From DATBGS01 sp036557885 (lineage in GTDB: Bacteria; Chloroflexota; Ktedonobacteria; Ktedonobacterales; DATBGS01): a stretch of DNA of 52,516 nucleotides. Each line of letters begins with the position of its first letter. Positions within the stretch are counted from its first letter, which is position 1. Positions 52,058 through 52,516 of this stretch are shown here, one piece after another. The notes below the pieces were generated by a model that saw nothing but the letters and a program-made list of their open reading frames with translations, was not told the origin of the DNA and made no database searches. The stretch is from contig DATBGS010000174.1 of NCBI GenBank assembly GCA_036557885.1, forward strand, positions 1 to 52,516, in the 5' to 3' direction. The translations under genes and the position numbers were made by a program.

Positions 52058-52516
52058 ACGGGTTCCTCGTTTCTTACTGACCTTGAGATGGAGGAGGGCG
52101 CCACCCTTTTCGGAGCAAAACGGGAGAGGGACAGCACCAGGAACGGAAGGCTGATCAGGGTGGGCAGCACCCAGAACGTGAGGGACGGCAGGCGATCCAG
52201 CAGCGGGATCAAGTGGGCGTTATCCACATAAAAGGCCGTCAACAAGACCACATACGATGTAATCATCCCAACGAGATGAACGGTCACCCACTGCGTTCCC
52301 AGGATTGGTCGCAACCAGTGGGCGTGACGAAACCGTCGAGCGGTGTAGCCGACGAGCGCACACCCGGAACCGAGGACGGCCAGAAAGAAGAGGTAGGCAT
52401 CGGCCTCCCAGCGCTGGACCGAGAGCATGGTCGCCGTGAGCAGGACGACGGTGTAGGACAACAGATAGCCCTGGCCCCACCGCTGATGGCGCCCTGGTCG
52501 TTTGGGTTGACTGAAG
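52054..52516 (-). CDS. Polytopic membrane protein, partial (5' end beyond window)
   Basis: At least 153 codons, open to the right edge; no start codon is forced inside the window. Four hydrophobic helices: YTVVLLTATMLSV, AYLFFLAVLGSGCALVGYTA, VHLVGMITSYVVLLTAFYVD and LTFWVLPTLISLPFLVLSLS. The pattern resembles DUF2306-like proteins, but this is only a suggestion. The stop overlaps the ATG of the phosphotransferase-like gene, placing it first in that operon within the window. Confidence 0.7.
   Translation of the reverse strand, partial: FSQPKRPGRHQRWGQGYLLSYTVVLLTATMLSVQRWEADAYLFFLAVLGSGCALVGYTARRFRHAHWLRPILGTQWVTVHLVGMITSYVVLLTAFYVDNAHLIPLLDRLPSLTFWVLPTLISLPFLVLSLSRFAPKRVAPSSISRSVRNEEPV

Overview
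The window looks like a chromosomal segment of a large-genome, GC-rich soil bacterium. My best guess is Chloroflexota, class Ktedonobacteria. This is inferred from gene content: many ECF sigma factors, LuxR/AAA regulators, WD40 and beta-propeller lipoproteins, a SigZ-type sigma factor, DUF4386 and DUF5667 proteins, and heavy IS decay. No rRNA, tRNA or housekeeping marker is present to confirm it.

Layout. (1) 1-6.5 kb: an ECF sigma factor and its DUF5667-like membrane partner (minus strand) stand opposite a small Tad-pilus-like secretion set: two TadE-like pseudopilins, one TadG-like protein and one exported small protein. (2) 6.5-9.4 kb: a mobile-element graveyard holding a nearly complete but decayed IS with 17-bp inverted repeats, a fragment of an AAA regulator, a second IS relic and a ~90-bp palindromic MITE-like repeat. 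(3) 9.4-15 kb: cell-wall genes (L,D-transpeptidase lipoprotein, GH3 hexosaminidase, FemAB-type transferase). (4) 15-21 kb: an IS5 relic, then a tight ECF sigma / membrane protein / ABC permease / ABC ATPase operon, then a frameshifted IS1182-like transposase. (5) 21.4-31 kb: a beta-propeller membrane protein, a 1251-residue chimera of an XRE-AAA regulator joined in frame to the C-terminal half of a lantibiotic dehydratase, a WD40 lipoprotein and a large FtsX-type permease. (6) 31-41 kb: a second decayed zone with an IS630 relic, MITE copies, three copies of a 76-bp-period tandem repeat (two beside a small HTH gene), a response regulator plus a histidine kinase fused to a peroxiredoxin domain, and several truncated regulators. 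(7) 41.3-47.2 kb: a metal and arsenic island with a CmtR-like ArsR repressor, a P1B ATPase with a CSC (not CPC) metal motif, a SigZ-ArsM fusion (sigma factor joined to arsenite methyltransferase), decayed ArsN-type acetyltransferases and a cysteine-containing MarR repressor behind a consensus promoter with nested palindromes. (8) 47.3-52.5 kb: a DesK/DesR-type two-component system overlapping or abutting a rifampicin-phosphotransferase-like enzyme and a membrane protein.

The most unusual items are domain fusions that put a regulator and an enzyme on one polypeptide: histidine kinase + peroxiredoxin (33538-35589), ECF sigma + arsenite methyltransferase (44010-45620), and XRE/AAA + LanB (23015-26770). 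The first two have intact key residues on both halves and look functional. The third may be a deletion junction. The HTH gene plus 76-bp repeat module and the palindromic MITE family are the most interesting non-coding signals.
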